Below, piece by piece: positions 16,916-25,900 of a DNA stretch of 64,000 nucleotides (the first letter of the stretch is position 1; every line of letters begins with the position of its first letter). The position numbers and the translations under genes were made by a program. The notes under the pieces were generated by a model. The model made no database searches and was not told the DNA's origin. It saw nothing but the letters and a program-made list of their open reading frames with translations. Source of the DNA: Kitasatospora kifunensis (lineage in GTDB: Bacteria > Actinomycetota > Actinomycetes > Streptomycetales > Streptomycetaceae); NCBI RefSeq assembly GCF_014203855.1, contig NZ_JACHJV010000003.1, forward strand, positions 620,001-684,000, given 5' to 3'.

Positions 16916-17134
16916 CGGAACCCTCCTTTTCTTATGTGACGTGGTGTCAACAACCGGACTCCGGTTCGGCGTCCGGGTTCGGACACTAGTGGAGGAATTT
17001 GGCCCTGGGAAGGGCATGGACTAGACCATTTTGCTCAGCTAGTCTCGGCCAACGAGAGGCCCTGAGCGCAGCTTTGGCCGATGTTCCCGTGCGTACGGGA
17101 GCACAATCCGGCCGCAATCCCGAGGGGAGTGGTG

Positions 17135-18127
17135 ATGAGGCCCAGACTGCTTCCCGACACCCATCTGCTGCCCTCCGATCAGGGCGTGGTGATCCGCGGC
17201 CCGAAGCACACCGCGGCGCTTCCGGCGCCCGGTCTCTACCCCTGGCTCGAGCGGCTGCGGCCGTTCCTGGACGGCAGCCGGAGCGTCGACGAACTCATCG
17301 CGGACCTGCCGCCGCAGACGGCGCAGCACGTCCGCACGCTGGTCGAACTGCTGGCGCGGGAAGGGTTCGTGCGCGATGCCGCCGCGGATCTGCCGCACGC
17401 GCTGAGCCCGGAGGTCCGTACCCACCACGCCGCGATGATCGACTTCATCGCGTTGCGGTCCGACTCCCCCGAGTACCGTTTCGAGCGCTATCGAAAGTGC
17501 GCACCCGTGGTGACCGGTTCCGGGCACCTGGCGAGTGCGCTGGTTCTCGCTTTGCTCGCGTCGGGAATTGAGCACGTCCGTCTCCTTGTCGCACGAACCG
17601 GTGACCGCACCGGACCCGGCGTGGATTTGGCGCGACTGGGCGAATGCGTCGAGCTTCTCCGCGGCGCGGGCGGATGCTTTCGCTACGAAGAATCGCACGG
17701 AGAGCTTTCGGAACTGCCCGAGGATACGGGTGTGCTGCTGTTCGGCGCGGACGTGTCCGACCGGGAGATGTCGGCGCGGGTCCGCGCGCTGGCGGCCCGC
17801 TCGCGAGCCTGGTACGGGCAGGCGGTCGCCTCGGGGCCGCAGGTGTCGATCAGTGCGGTGTCCAAGATTGACGATACGACAGTCTCCTGGCCGGAGAATG
17901 GTTCTGACGACAGGACTGCCCAGAAGGGCACGGAGCAGCCGAGCCCCTACCTAGGCGGTCCTGTCGCGGCGCTCGCGGCCAACCAGCTCTGCCTGCACCT
18001 GCTGCGTCAGGTGGCGGGGCTGGACGAGCAGGAGCGCGCCGGCGTCGCGTCGCCGACCTCCGACGGAGCGGTGCTGGACCTGGCCACCGCGCGCTTCCTG
18101 ACCGCCTCACCGGTGCGGTCGGCGTGA
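17135..18127 (+). CDS. ThiF-like leader-binding protein, short paralogue of the TbtF-type protein
   Basis: The 330-residue product begins MRPRLLPDTHLLPSDQGVVIRGP and continues LYPWLERLRPFLDGSRSVDELIADL, which parallels the start of the 25897-27396 product (GWVERLTPFLDGTHTVAQLLDGL). This is the winged-helix leader-recognition region of ocin-ThiF-like proteins. The middle (about 115-230) has a degenerate ThiF-like fold (VVTGSGHLASALVLALLASGIEHVRLLVA) without a catalytic Cys. It lacks the long C-terminal part of the full paralogue (330 versus 499 residues). The ATG at 17135 follows GAGGGGAG. It overlaps the next gene by four bases, suggesting coupled production. Confidence 0.8.
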   Translation: MRPRLLPDTHLLPSDQGVVIRGPKHTAALPAPGLYPWLERLRPFLDGSRSVDELIADLPPQTAQHVRTLVELLAREGFVRDAAADLPHALSPEVRTHHAAMIDFIALRSDSPEYRFERYRKCAPVVTGSGHLASALVLALLASGIEHVRLLVARTGDRTGPGVDLARLGECVELLRGAGGCFRYEESHGELSELPEDTGVLLFGADVSDREMSARVRALAARSRAWYGQAVASGPQVSISAVSKIDDTTVSWPENGSDDRTAQKGTEQPSPYLGGPVAALAANQLCLHLLRQVAGLDEQERAGVASPTSDGAVLDLATARFLTASPVRSA

Positions 18128-19503
18128 GCGCGATGACCGCACCGACCCGCGACCCGTTCCCGCTGGACCTGTGGTCGGAGGCGGTGTACTCCCGCCGGTC
18201 GATCCCCGCCACGCTCGCCACGGGTGCGAGTGCCCCCGGCGCGCCCGAGCCCGATCCTGCCGTGCTCCCTGACGGGCGGCGCCTCCCGCTGGCCCCGCCA
18301 CCGCTGCGCCTGCAACCCGCGCACCAGGGGCAGCACCAGCGGCAGCGGCAGGACCAGCGGCAGCAAACCGGGAACGTCGACCTGGCCGACCCGTCCGTCC
18401 TCGCCGCGCTGCTGCACTACTCCTGCGGCCTGCTCCAGCACGACCTGACCCCGGGCGGCTGGCCGCTGCACCGCGCCGTGGCCTCCGCGCGCTGCCGCTA
18501 CCCGAGCGAGCTCTCTCTGGTCGTGCCCGCCGCGGCCGGCGGGCACCGGCCAGGTGCGGTGTACCGCTTCGACCCGCTGCACCACCAACTCGCCCTGGTG
18601 CACCATGAGATGGGTGGTGCTCCGGCAGTCGGCGCAGGTACGGCCCGGTTCCTCGTGATCACCAGCCGGTTCGCCCGCACAGCCCAGCTCTACGGCGACT
18701 ACGCCCCACGGCTGTGTGCCCAGGAGGCGGGGATGCTGCTCGGCGCCGTGCACCTGGTCGCCGCCGCACTCGGGCTGCGCACCCGGCCGGGCCTCGACCG
18801 CGAGACCCTGCTCGAACTCTGCGCGGGCTGGACACCCGACGGAGTCGAGCACCCGATGGGATATCTGGAGGTCGGGAACGCGCAGGCGAGCGGCAGGTCC
18901 ACGGCGGTCGAAGCCCGCCTGCCGTGGGTCCCGCCGGACGCGGCCGCGGTGCTGCGCGCCCGCCATTCCGGCGCCGCGATCTTCGACCCCGAGCCGGTTG
19001 CCGCCCCACGGGCGCTGCTCGACGACCTCGGCGCCGCCCTCGCCACCGCACCCTTCGCCGACTTCTCCTGCCACCTGCTGGTGCGCCAGGTCGCCGACAC
19101 GCCTCCCGGGCACTACGTCCACACCGGCGAGCGTCTGCAGTCGGTCCGGGACGGCGACCCGGTGCCGATGCTCGAACAGATCGGGCAGACCGAAGGGCGG
19201 GTGTCGCTGAACTTCCGCAGCGTCGCCTGCACCGCCTACCTGGCCGTGCGGCGCGCCACCGCCGTCGCGCGGTTCGGCGCGGACGCGTTCCGCCAAGTGC
19301 ACCTGGTCGCGGGCGCCGCGGCTCACCTGATCTGCGTGGTCGCGGCGCGCCACGGCCTGACCGCCCGGGTGCACAACGGCTACGACGCCGCCACCGCCGA
19401 ACGGCTCCTCGCCCTGACGCAGGACGAGGAGACCGTCCTGTTCCAGGTGGCGATAGGCGCGGCGAAACCGGCCGCCGGCTTCCGGCTCCCGGTGGTGTTC
19501 TGA
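18124..19503 (+). CDS. SagB-like dehydrogenase (extra copy)
   Basis: The 459-residue protein resembles flavin-dependent SagB-type azoline dehydrogenases of the nitroreductase fold. It shows LDLWSEAVYSRRS near the start, ARCRYPSELSLVVPAA (about 122-137) and a second, nitroreductase-like half from about 245 with SCHLLVRQVADTPPG and FRQVHLVAGAAAHLICVVAARHGL. A Gln/Arg-rich insert at about 60-82 looks like local repeat expansion. It is one of two such proteins in the cluster; the other is at 24515-25900. It may oxidise azolines with its neighbour, or may be a partner or inactive copy; conserved FMN residues need an alignment. Confidence 0.75.
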   Translation: MSAMTAPTRDPFPLDLWSEAVYSRRSIPATLATGASAPGAPEPDPAVLPDGRRLPLAPPPLRLQPAHQGQHQRQRQDQRQQTGNVDLADPSVLAALLHYSCGLLQHDLTPGGWPLHRAVASARCRYPSELSLVVPAAAGGHRPGAVYRFDPLHHQLALVHHEMGGAPAVGAGTARFLVITSRFARTAQLYGDYAPRLCAQEAGMLLGAVHLVAAALGLRTRPGLDRETLLELCAGWTPDGVEHPMGYLEVGNAQASGRSTAVEARLPWVPPDAAAVLRARHSGAAIFDPEPVAAPRALLDDLGAALATAPFADFSCHLLVRQVADTPPGHYVHTGERLQSVRDGDPVPMLEQIGQTEGRVSLNFRSVACTAYLAVRRATAVARFGADAFRQVHLVAGAAAHLICVVAARHGLTARVHNGYDAATAERLLALTQDEETVLFQVAIGAAKPAAGFRLPVVF

Positions 19504-22349
19504 TGGCGGCCCACACACCGCGCCCGCTGCCGGCGCCCACCGGTCCGGACCCGGTGGGCGTGCGCCTGGCAGGACTGACCGCCGACGCCCTGGACGACTC
19601 CCGGATCCCGCTGAGCACCGAACTCGCGCTGCGGATCGTCGTGTTGGACCAGGCGATCCGCGCCGAAGCCGCCGGGATCAGCGACGCGCTGCACGCCCTG
19701 ATCGCCACGGAGCGGGCGCGCCCGTTCAAGTCACGGCTGGTAGGTCTGCGCCGGGCCGTGCACCAGAGTGGCCGGGCCGTGCACCAAGGTGCCCGGGTCC
19801 GCGCCCTGTTGGACGCGGCGGCGCCGCCGGAGGTGACCGGCCCGGAACTCACCGACCGGATCCACCGCCACACCGCGCGCTGCGACACCCGCAGCGAGCT
19901 CTTCGCGCAGCTGGCACAGGCGCTGCCCGTGGAGACACGGTCCGCCGCCGCGGCCCTCGGCCGACTCGCCCAGGACCCTGCGTTCGCCATCGGCCTCGGC
20001 TACGCCAGCCCGGACCTCTACGACGACCTGCTGCGGTGGCTGGACCGCGAGCGCATCGCGCCCGGGCGACGGCCACTGGACCGGGCGGCCGTGCGGCTGG
20101 CGAAGTACGCGGCCAGGGCGGTGGCCAAGCCCAGTCCGCTGACCACCTTCGCCGCCAGCGGCTTCGGGCGCTGGACGGGGAACGCGGGAGGCATGGGGGA
20201 CTTGGGGGGCACGGGGGCCGCTGACGCCGCGGTGCGCCTGGAGAGCACGGCGCGGGCCACCGTGGTCGAGGTCGGTCTGCTCTCGCTCTCCCGGATCGCC
20301 GCCGCCCTCGCCCACCTGCCCGAACTCGACGCGGTGGTCCGACTGCGCGTCAACCCGTTCGCCACCCTGGTGCCGTCCGCCGACGGGGACCGGTGGCTCT
20401 TCACCGTCCCAGGCCCCAGCGGCGAAGTGCGCTCACTGCCGGCGACAGCGGCACTCGCCGCGATCCTGGCAGCGACCCAGGAGACGGGGACCCCGGCCGG
20501 CCTGCGTGCGCTGCTCGGTGCTCCCGCCGAATCCGCCGCATCCAGCGCGTCCACCCCATCCGCCGCTTCCGTCGACGGGGCGGGCCGGGCGGACGCCGTG
20601 GTGGCGCAGCTCGTCCGGCTCGGCCTGCTGGAGGTCCACCTTGAGCTGCCTGATCAGGGCCTTACCGCGTCGGCGCTGAGCGCCTGGCTCGACAAGCAGC
20701 AGCCCGGCCAGGACCGCGGCGAGCGCCTCACCGGCCTTCTGGATGACCTGCGGGCGATCCGCGACCAGCTCGACGCCGCCCGGTCGGCCGCCCCAACCGA
20801 GCACCGCGGCATCGCGACGACCCTGCACACACGCACCACGGCCGCCGCCCAACGCCTGGGACTGCTCGGTCCGGCGGAGGAACCGGAGCACGGCACCCGG
20901 TACTTCCACCACACCGTCGTGACCGGCACCGCCGCCACGCTCGACCGGGACTCCTGGCAGTCGGCCCTGGCCGACCTCGCCTTGGTGCCCAGCCTGCTCG
21001 CCCCCTTCGACACCCTCGGCCCACGGCGCGCGGCGCTCCACCACCGCGCCGTGAGCGCCTACGGCCCGGGCTTCCGGCAGCCGTTCACCGGCTTCCTGCG
21101 GGACTTCGGCTCCTGGTGGGCCGACGCGACGACGGACACTCCGACCGAGCGCGACGCGCGGCGGCAGGCCGCGCTGCGCCGCCTCATCGCGGACACGCCC
21201 CAGGACGCCGACGGCACGGTCCGGCTCGCGCCGCAGGCCGTGCGCGCGCTGTGCAGCGACTGGCCCGACCCGCACACCGTCGGCGACCGCCACGCCTACT
21301 ACGTCCAGGCGCTGCCCGCCACACCCGCCGGGCTCGGCCTGGTCCTCAACACGGTCACCTGCGGCCACGGCACCGGCCGGACCCGCGTCGCCCAACTGCT
21401 CGGCACCACCCTCGACATCACCTTCGACGTCACCTTCGACGCACCGCACCCCTGCCCCGGCGCCACGCAGTACGTGGAGTTCGACGCCGCCTTCGGCAGC
21501 GCCCTCAACCAGCGGGTACCGGCGACGCGTGACGCGATCGACCTGGACGGCTCCCATTCGGACCGGGCCCCCGGCCACCTGCTGCGCCCCGCCGACCTGG
21601 AGGTGGTGCACGACCAGCAGGCACAGCTGCTCCACCTCGTCCACCGCGACACCGGGCGGGTGGTGCGACCGCTCCACCTGGGCCTGCTCGCCACTCCCCT
21701 GCTCCCGCTGCCGGCTCGGCTCCTGGTGGAGGCCTTCGGCCAGACCTCCTACGCCTTCTGGTCGGACTGGCCGCAGCTGTGGCGCAGCGATCAGCCGGAT
21801 CAGGATCCAGGTCAGGAGCAGGTTCAGGATCCGGGTCCGGTTGTGGCCCCGGTACCCGACGCGACCCCCGACCCCGGCGCGCCCCGGCGAGTGGCCCGGC
21901 TCGCCCTCGGGTCGGTGGTGCTGCGCCGGGCGTGCTGGTTCGTGGAGCGCGGCCAGGCGCCCGCCCGCACCGCCGGGGAGTCGGACGCGGTGTACCTGGT
22001 CCGGGTGCACGCGTGGCGCGAGGCGCACGGCCTGCCGCTGCACTGCTTCCTGCGGACCCTCACCCCGCGGCCCGCCGAGGGATTCGCGGGCCCCGCGCTG
22101 CACGACAAGGACCGCAAACCGGTGTACCTCGACTTCACCCACCCCCACCTGCTGCGCGTCTTCGAACACGCGGCAGCCACCGGGCGGCCGCTGCTGCTCA
22201 CGGAGGCCCTCCCCGAGCTCCACGATGCCCCCGCGCACCGGGACGGGCGGCGCCACGCGGTCGAGTTTCTGATCGAACTTCCCGCCATGACAGACAAGTT
22301 GACAGATCCGACGGCTCCGACCACAGAACGGCGACCCGACGCGTGCTGA
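19503..22349 (+). CDS. Lantibiotic dehydratase, glutamylation domain (TbtB-like)
   Basis: The 948-residue protein is the tRNA-Glu-dependent Ser glutamylating enzyme of thiopeptide pathways. The LanB N-terminal domain is seen in RLAKYAARAVAKPSPLTTFAASGFGRW (across about 197-223) and in the later PFTGFLRDFG and HAYYVQALPATPAG regions. A linker near 760-785 is Gln/Asp/Pro-rich and repeat-like. It would add glutamate to core Ser residues so that Dha can form. It starts in a TGATG overlap with the dehydrogenase stop and overlaps the next gene by 7 bases. An in-frame upstream extension to 18714 is antisense-like noise inside the previous gene. Confidence 0.9.
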   Translation: MAAHTPRPLPAPTGPDPVGVRLAGLTADALDDSRIPLSTELALRIVVLDQAIRAEAAGISDALHALIATERARPFKSRLVGLRRAVHQSGRAVHQGARVRALLDAAAPPEVTGPELTDRIHRHTARCDTRSELFAQLAQALPVETRSAAAALGRLAQDPAFAIGLGYASPDLYDDLLRWLDRERIAPGRRPLDRAAVRLAKYAARAVAKPSPLTTFAASGFGRWTGNAGGMGDLGGTGAADAAVRLESTARATVVEVGLLSLSRIAAALAHLPELDAVVRLRVNPFATLVPSADGDRWLFTVPGPSGEVRSLPATAALAAILAATQETGTPAGLRALLGAPAESAASSASTPSAASVDGAGRADAVVAQLVRLGLLEVHLELPDQGLTASALSAWLDKQQPGQDRGERLTGLLDDLRAIRDQLDAARSAAPTEHRGIATTLHTRTTAAAQRLGLLGPAEEPEHGTRYFHHTVVTGTAATLDRDSWQSALADLALVPSLLAPFDTLGPRRAALHHRAVSAYGPGFRQPFTGFLRDFGSWWADATTDTPTERDARRQAALRRLIADTPQDADGTVRLAPQAVRALCSDWPDPHTVGDRHAYYVQALPATPAGLGLVLNTVTCGHGTGRTRVAQLLGTTLDITFDVTFDAPHPCPGATQYVEFDAAFGSALNQRVPATRDAIDLDGSHSDRAPGHLLRPADLEVVHDQQAQLLHLVHRDTGRVVRPLHLGLLATPLLPLPARLLVEAFGQTSYAFWSDWPQLWRSDQPDQDPGQEQVQDPGPVVAPVPDATPDPGAPRRVARLALGSVVLRRACWFVERGQAPARTAGESDAVYLVRVHAWREAHGLPLHCFLRTLTPRPAEGFAGPALHDKDRKPVYLDFTHPHLLRVFEHAAATGRPLLLTEALPELHDAPAHRDGRRHAVEFLIELPAMTDKLTDPTAPTTERRPDAC

Positions 22350-23299
22350 GCCCAGAACCCGAGGACCCCTGGGTCAGCGCCCACGTGTTCACCGCCCACC
22401 CGCTCGACCTCGTGGTGCGCCGACTGCTCCCCGCCGTGGTCGATGACCTGCGGCAACACGGGCTGGCCGACCGCTACTTCTTCCTCCGCCACTGGCAGTG
22501 CGGCCCGCACCTGCGCCTGCGGGTACGCCTGACGCGGCCGCAGGACGAGTCGGCGGTACGCGCGGCACTCGCCGAACACGCGACGACGTTCTTCCAGGAG
22601 CTGCCGTCCTCACAGTCCATGACGGAGCGTCAGTACCGGGAACTCGCCGAGCGGTTCGCCGCCCTGGAGCCGGAGAGCGAGCCCGGCACCCTGGCCGCCA
22701 ACGACAGTCTGGCCTTCCTCCCCTACCGGAGCGAGCACGGGAAGTACGGCCACGGCGCCGCGCTGCGGGCCGTGGAGGAGTGCTTCGCGACCTGCAGCGA
22801 GCTGGCCGCGGCCGCCGTCCTGGCCGACTGGAGCCCGGCGCGGCGGCTCGCGCACTGCTTCGCCCTGCTGGTCGGCAGCCAGGATCCGGGCGCCCGCCCG
22901 GCAGCCCTGGCACCGGTTCCGCCGAGCGTGGTCGAGCAGTACCGGCAGCGGCGGGCCGCCCTGCTCCCGGTCGCCCGCGCGGCACGCGCCGCCTCGGCCA
23001 CCGCCACGGCCACGGCCACGGCCACGGCCATGGCCGGCGGAGCCGACGCGGACCCGGTCACCCGTTGGCTCGCCGCCCTCCGACGTGCCCAGGAGCACGC
23101 CACGGACCGCGCCACGGATCCCGCCACCGACCCCGCCCGGCTGGCCGGCCACCTGACCCACCTGGCGTGCAACCGCCTGGGCGTGCGGCTCGACCAGGAG
23201 GCGACACTGCGCGGCATGGCCCAGCTCGCGGCAGCCGAGACGTGCGACGGAGCCGGTCACGACGACACCGGTCACCACGCTGCCGGTCACAACGACTGA
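22343..23299 (+). CDS. Thiopeptide glutamate-elimination protein (SpaB C-terminal type, TbtC-like)
   Basis: The 318-residue product starts at a GTG inside the end of the dehydratase gene. The SpaB_C motif YFFLRHWQCGPHLRLRVRL (about 44-62) identifies the split LanB elimination domain, which removes glutamate to give dehydroalanine. FLPYRSEHGKYGH lies in the middle. Residues around 220-232 are a pure Ala-Thr repeat (ATATATAT) from a gccacg hexanucleotide run, and the C-terminus is His/Asp/Gly-rich. Size and position between the glutamylation gene and the pyridine synthase match tbtC. Confidence 0.87.
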   Translation: MLSPEPEDPWVSAHVFTAHPLDLVVRRLLPAVVDDLRQHGLADRYFFLRHWQCGPHLRLRVRLTRPQDESAVRAALAEHATTFFQELPSSQSMTERQYRELAERFAALEPESEPGTLAANDSLAFLPYRSEHGKYGHGAALRAVEECFATCSELAAAAVLADWSPARRLAHCFALLVGSQDPGARPAALAPVPPSVVEQYRQRRAALLPVARAARAASATATATATATAMAGGADADPVTRWLAALRRAQEHATDRATDPATDPARLAGHLTHLACNRLGVRLDQEATLRGMAQLAAAETCDGAGHDDTGHHAAGHND

Positions 23300-23318
23300 G
23301 AAGAACGAGGGACTTGCC

Positions 23319-24518
23319 ATGGCACAGATACCACCGGCGGCCGAACCGCAGTGGCGCGCAGCCCATATCGCGTACTTCGGCGAGGGCACCGACGAGTTGA
23401 TCCTGCGGGCGGTACGGCCGGTGATCGAGCGCTGCGCCGGCCACGTCCAGTCGGTCTACGTCCTGCGGCACTGGCGCCGCGGACCCCATCTGCGCCTGGT
23501 CGTCCAGGCCACCTCCGACGCCTTCGCCACGCTGGTGGAACCTGCCGTGGCCGAGCTCGTCGGCGGCTACCTGCGCGAGCACCCGTCCACCGCGCCTGCG
23601 CTCGACGAGGCCGCCCTGCTGCCGCTGCACCGCCGACTCGCCGACGCCGAGCGGGAACCCGGCCCGCTCACCCCGTTCTACCCGGACAACTCGATCACCT
23701 GGCAGGAGCACGACCGCCGGATCGAGGTGCTCGGCTGCCCGGTCGGCGCGGACGAGCTCGCCCTGTTCTACGAGCGGACCAACGGGCTGCTCTTCGACCA
23801 CCTGGCGGCCGTCGCGGCCGGCCTCCCGCGCGAGACGCTGGCGTTGCGGCTGATGCTCGCCACCGCGCACACGCTCTGCCGGCACCCGGAGGACGCCTCG
23901 ATCCGGCGCGGCTTCGTCTCCTTCCGTTCGCACGCCGAGGGCTACCTGAGCACGGCCGGAGCACAGGTCCGCGAGGCCTTCGAACAGCGGTACGCGGCCA
24001 ACCGCGAGGTGCTCACCGCGCAGGTCCGCGCCGTGGTCGCCGCCTTCGAGCCCGGCCCGGCCGGTCCGCAGGGCGAGGCCGACCCGCAGAGTAAGGATCC
24101 GCAGGGCGAGGCGGAGCGCGCCTGGGTCGCGGCGATCGACCCGCTCGGCGGCCGGTGGACCGCACTGTACGAGGCCGGCGAGATCCCCGAGGCTCCGATC
24201 CCGGACGACGAGGAGAACGGCATCGGCGACCTGCTCGCCGCCAGCCCGCTGCACCAGGCGGTCGCCGGCAGCGCCACATACAAGCAGATGATGTACCGGG
24301 ATCCGCGCTTCCTGCGCTACCGCCTGATGCTCAACTACACCTACCTCCACCTCACCCGGCTCGGCATCCCCGGCCTGACCCGCTATCTGCTCTGCCACCT
24401 CGCCGCGAACGCGGTGGAGGAGGTCTACGGCGTCAGCGCCCTCCAACTCGTGCTGGCCACCGCCGCGAACGACGCCAACCCGCAGGGCGCGGCCGCCGTA
24501 CCGCAGGCGCACGAGTGA
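23319..24518 (+). CDS. Thiopeptide pyridine synthase ([4+2] cyclase, TbtD-like)
   Basis: The 399-residue product shares the motif SVYVLRHWRRGPHLRLVVQ (about 45-63) with the elimination protein, but its middle and end differ: PLTPFYPDNSITWQEHDRRIEVLG, LFYERTNGLLFDHL and a helical C-terminus with YRLMLNYTYLHLTRLGIPG. Together with gene order this fits the enzyme that joins two Dha residues, forms the central pyridine and releases the leader. The start follows AACGAGGG, 19 bases after the previous stop. Its end overlaps the next start (GTGA). Confidence 0.87.
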   Translation: MAQIPPAAEPQWRAAHIAYFGEGTDELILRAVRPVIERCAGHVQSVYVLRHWRRGPHLRLVVQATSDAFATLVEPAVAELVGGYLREHPSTAPALDEAALLPLHRRLADAEREPGPLTPFYPDNSITWQEHDRRIEVLGCPVGADELALFYERTNGLLFDHLAAVAAGLPRETLALRLMLATAHTLCRHPEDASIRRGFVSFRSHAEGYLSTAGAQVREAFEQRYAANREVLTAQVRAVVAAFEPGPAGPQGEADPQSKDPQGEAERAWVAAIDPLGGRWTALYEAGEIPEAPIPDDEENGIGDLLAASPLHQAVAGSATYKQMMYRDPRFLRYRLMLNYTYLHLTRLGIPGLTRYLLCHLAANAVEEVYGVSALQLVLATAANDANPQGAAAVPQAHE

Positions 24519-25900
24519 AGCCCACCGCCCCGGCTACGGACCATGACGCTGCCGACCTTGACGCCTACCCGCCGCTCGCCGACACCGGCGGCGCCGCGGC
24601 CCGCCGCTACCACGCCCGGTACGGCAGCGTGCTGCCCGCGATCGACCTCGCGGCAAGCAACACCCCGCCCAAGCACCACCCCGGCGCCCCCGTCGTCCCA
24701 CTGCCGTTCCCGCCCGGCTGCCCGTCGGCCGACGTCTCGTCCGCCGCCACCGGACTCGATCCGGCCACCGTCGAGAGTCTCAGCAGCCTCGGCGCGCTCC
24801 TCGCGCTGCTTTGCGGCGTCACCCGGATCGACTGGGCCGGTGCCGGGGTCGGCGCGGGCCGGCCCGTGCCCTCCGGAGGCGGTGCGTACCCGGGCGAGGT
24901 GTACGCGGCCACCGCGTTCGGGCTCTGCCACTACCTGCCCGCGGCCCACGCCCTCGAACTCCTCTCCCCCGCCGACCTGCGGGCCGACCTCACGCGCGCC
25001 CTGAGCCGGCCCCCGGCCGACCGGCCGGACCTGGTCCTGCTCATCACCAGTCGGCAGGACGCCAACCTGGCCCGCTACGGGCCGTTCGGCCACCGGTTGC
25101 AGGCGCTCGACACCGGTGTCCTCGCGGGGCAGGCGCTCACCCTGTTGGCAGCGGCCGACGCTCGGCCGACCGCGCACGCGCTCTTCGCCGACCAGGAGTT
25201 GGGCGGGCTGCTCGGTCTCGACCCCGGGGCGGAGCGCGTCCACGCGGTCGTCACCGCCGGGCCGGTCGACCCTCCCCCGCCCAACACCGCGCTGCTGAAC
25301 CGCCGTTCGGCCCGGTGCGGCTTCGAACCGGCACCGGTTCCCCTGGCGCAGCTCACCGAACTCCTCGACCAGGCCACGGCCCCGTTCCCCCGCGACGACC
25401 TCGACGACCTCGACGATCCCAACGGCTCCGATGGCCCCAACGCCCCCGGCTGCGACCTGTACCTCGTGGCCGGCCGCGTGACCGGGCTGGATCACGGCTG
25501 TTTCCGGCACGACCCGCGGACCGGGGGCCTGGTCCCGCTGCCCCCGGGCGCCACACCCCGGGACCTGTTCCCACCCGGCGGGCCGGGCGAACTGGCCGGC
25601 TTCGAGGCCGCCTGCGCCCTGCTCGTGGTCGGCGACTACGAGCAGGGCTACCCGGAGCACGGCGACCGCTGGTACCGGATGCTCAACCTGCGCGCCGGCA
25701 TCCTCGGCCAGCGGATCGGCCTGGCCGCCGCTCGGGTCGGCCTCGCCGCCGGGCTCCGCTGCGACTTCGTCACCACCGAGACCGACCGCCTGCTCCAGAC
25801 ACCCCCGGGCCGCACCGCGCTCCTCGCGGCCCTCATCGGGCCGGAACGCGGCTCCGGTACCCCCACCCACCCTCTCCTCTTCACCGGAGGCCACCGGTGA
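24515..25900 (+). CDS. SagB-type azoline dehydrogenase (TbtE-like)
   Basis: The 461-residue FMN-dependent oxidase carries the SagB hallmark RPVPSGGGAYPGEVYAATAFG (about 117-137) and the second-half motifs ACALLVVGDYEQGYPEHGDRWYRMLNLRAG and RIGLAAARVGL. It would oxidise thiazolines made by the YcaO enzyme to thiazoles. The GTG start overlaps the stop of the pyridine synthase. A short Asp-rich run (DDLDDLDDPNGSDGPN) looks like an insertion. Position just before the ThiF-like gene matches tbtE. Confidence 0.88.
   Translation: MKPTAPATDHDAADLDAYPPLADTGGAAARRYHARYGSVLPAIDLAASNTPPKHHPGAPVVPLPFPPGCPSADVSSAATGLDPATVESLSSLGALLALLCGVTRIDWAGAGVGAGRPVPSGGGAYPGEVYAATAFGLCHYLPAAHALELLSPADLRADLTRALSRPPADRPDLVLLITSRQDANLARYGPFGHRLQALDTGVLAGQALTLLAAADARPTAHALFADQELGGLLGLDPGAERVHAVVTAGPVDPPPPNTALLNRRSARCGFEPAPVPLAQLTELLDQATAPFPRDDLDDLDDPNGSDGPNAPGCDLYLVAGRVTGLDHGCFRHDPRTGGLVPLPPGATPRDLFPPGGPGELAGFEAACALLVVGDYEQGYPEHGDRWYRMLNLRAGILGQRIGLAAARVGLAAGLRCDFVTTETDRLLQTPPGRTALLAALIGPERGSGTPTHPLLFTGGHR

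Noticed and set aside
16724..17017. A longer precursor reading starting at 17017
   Set aside because: The extra 34 residues have no ribosome site, while the ATG at 16915 follows AAAGGAGG and opens a normal thiopeptide leader.
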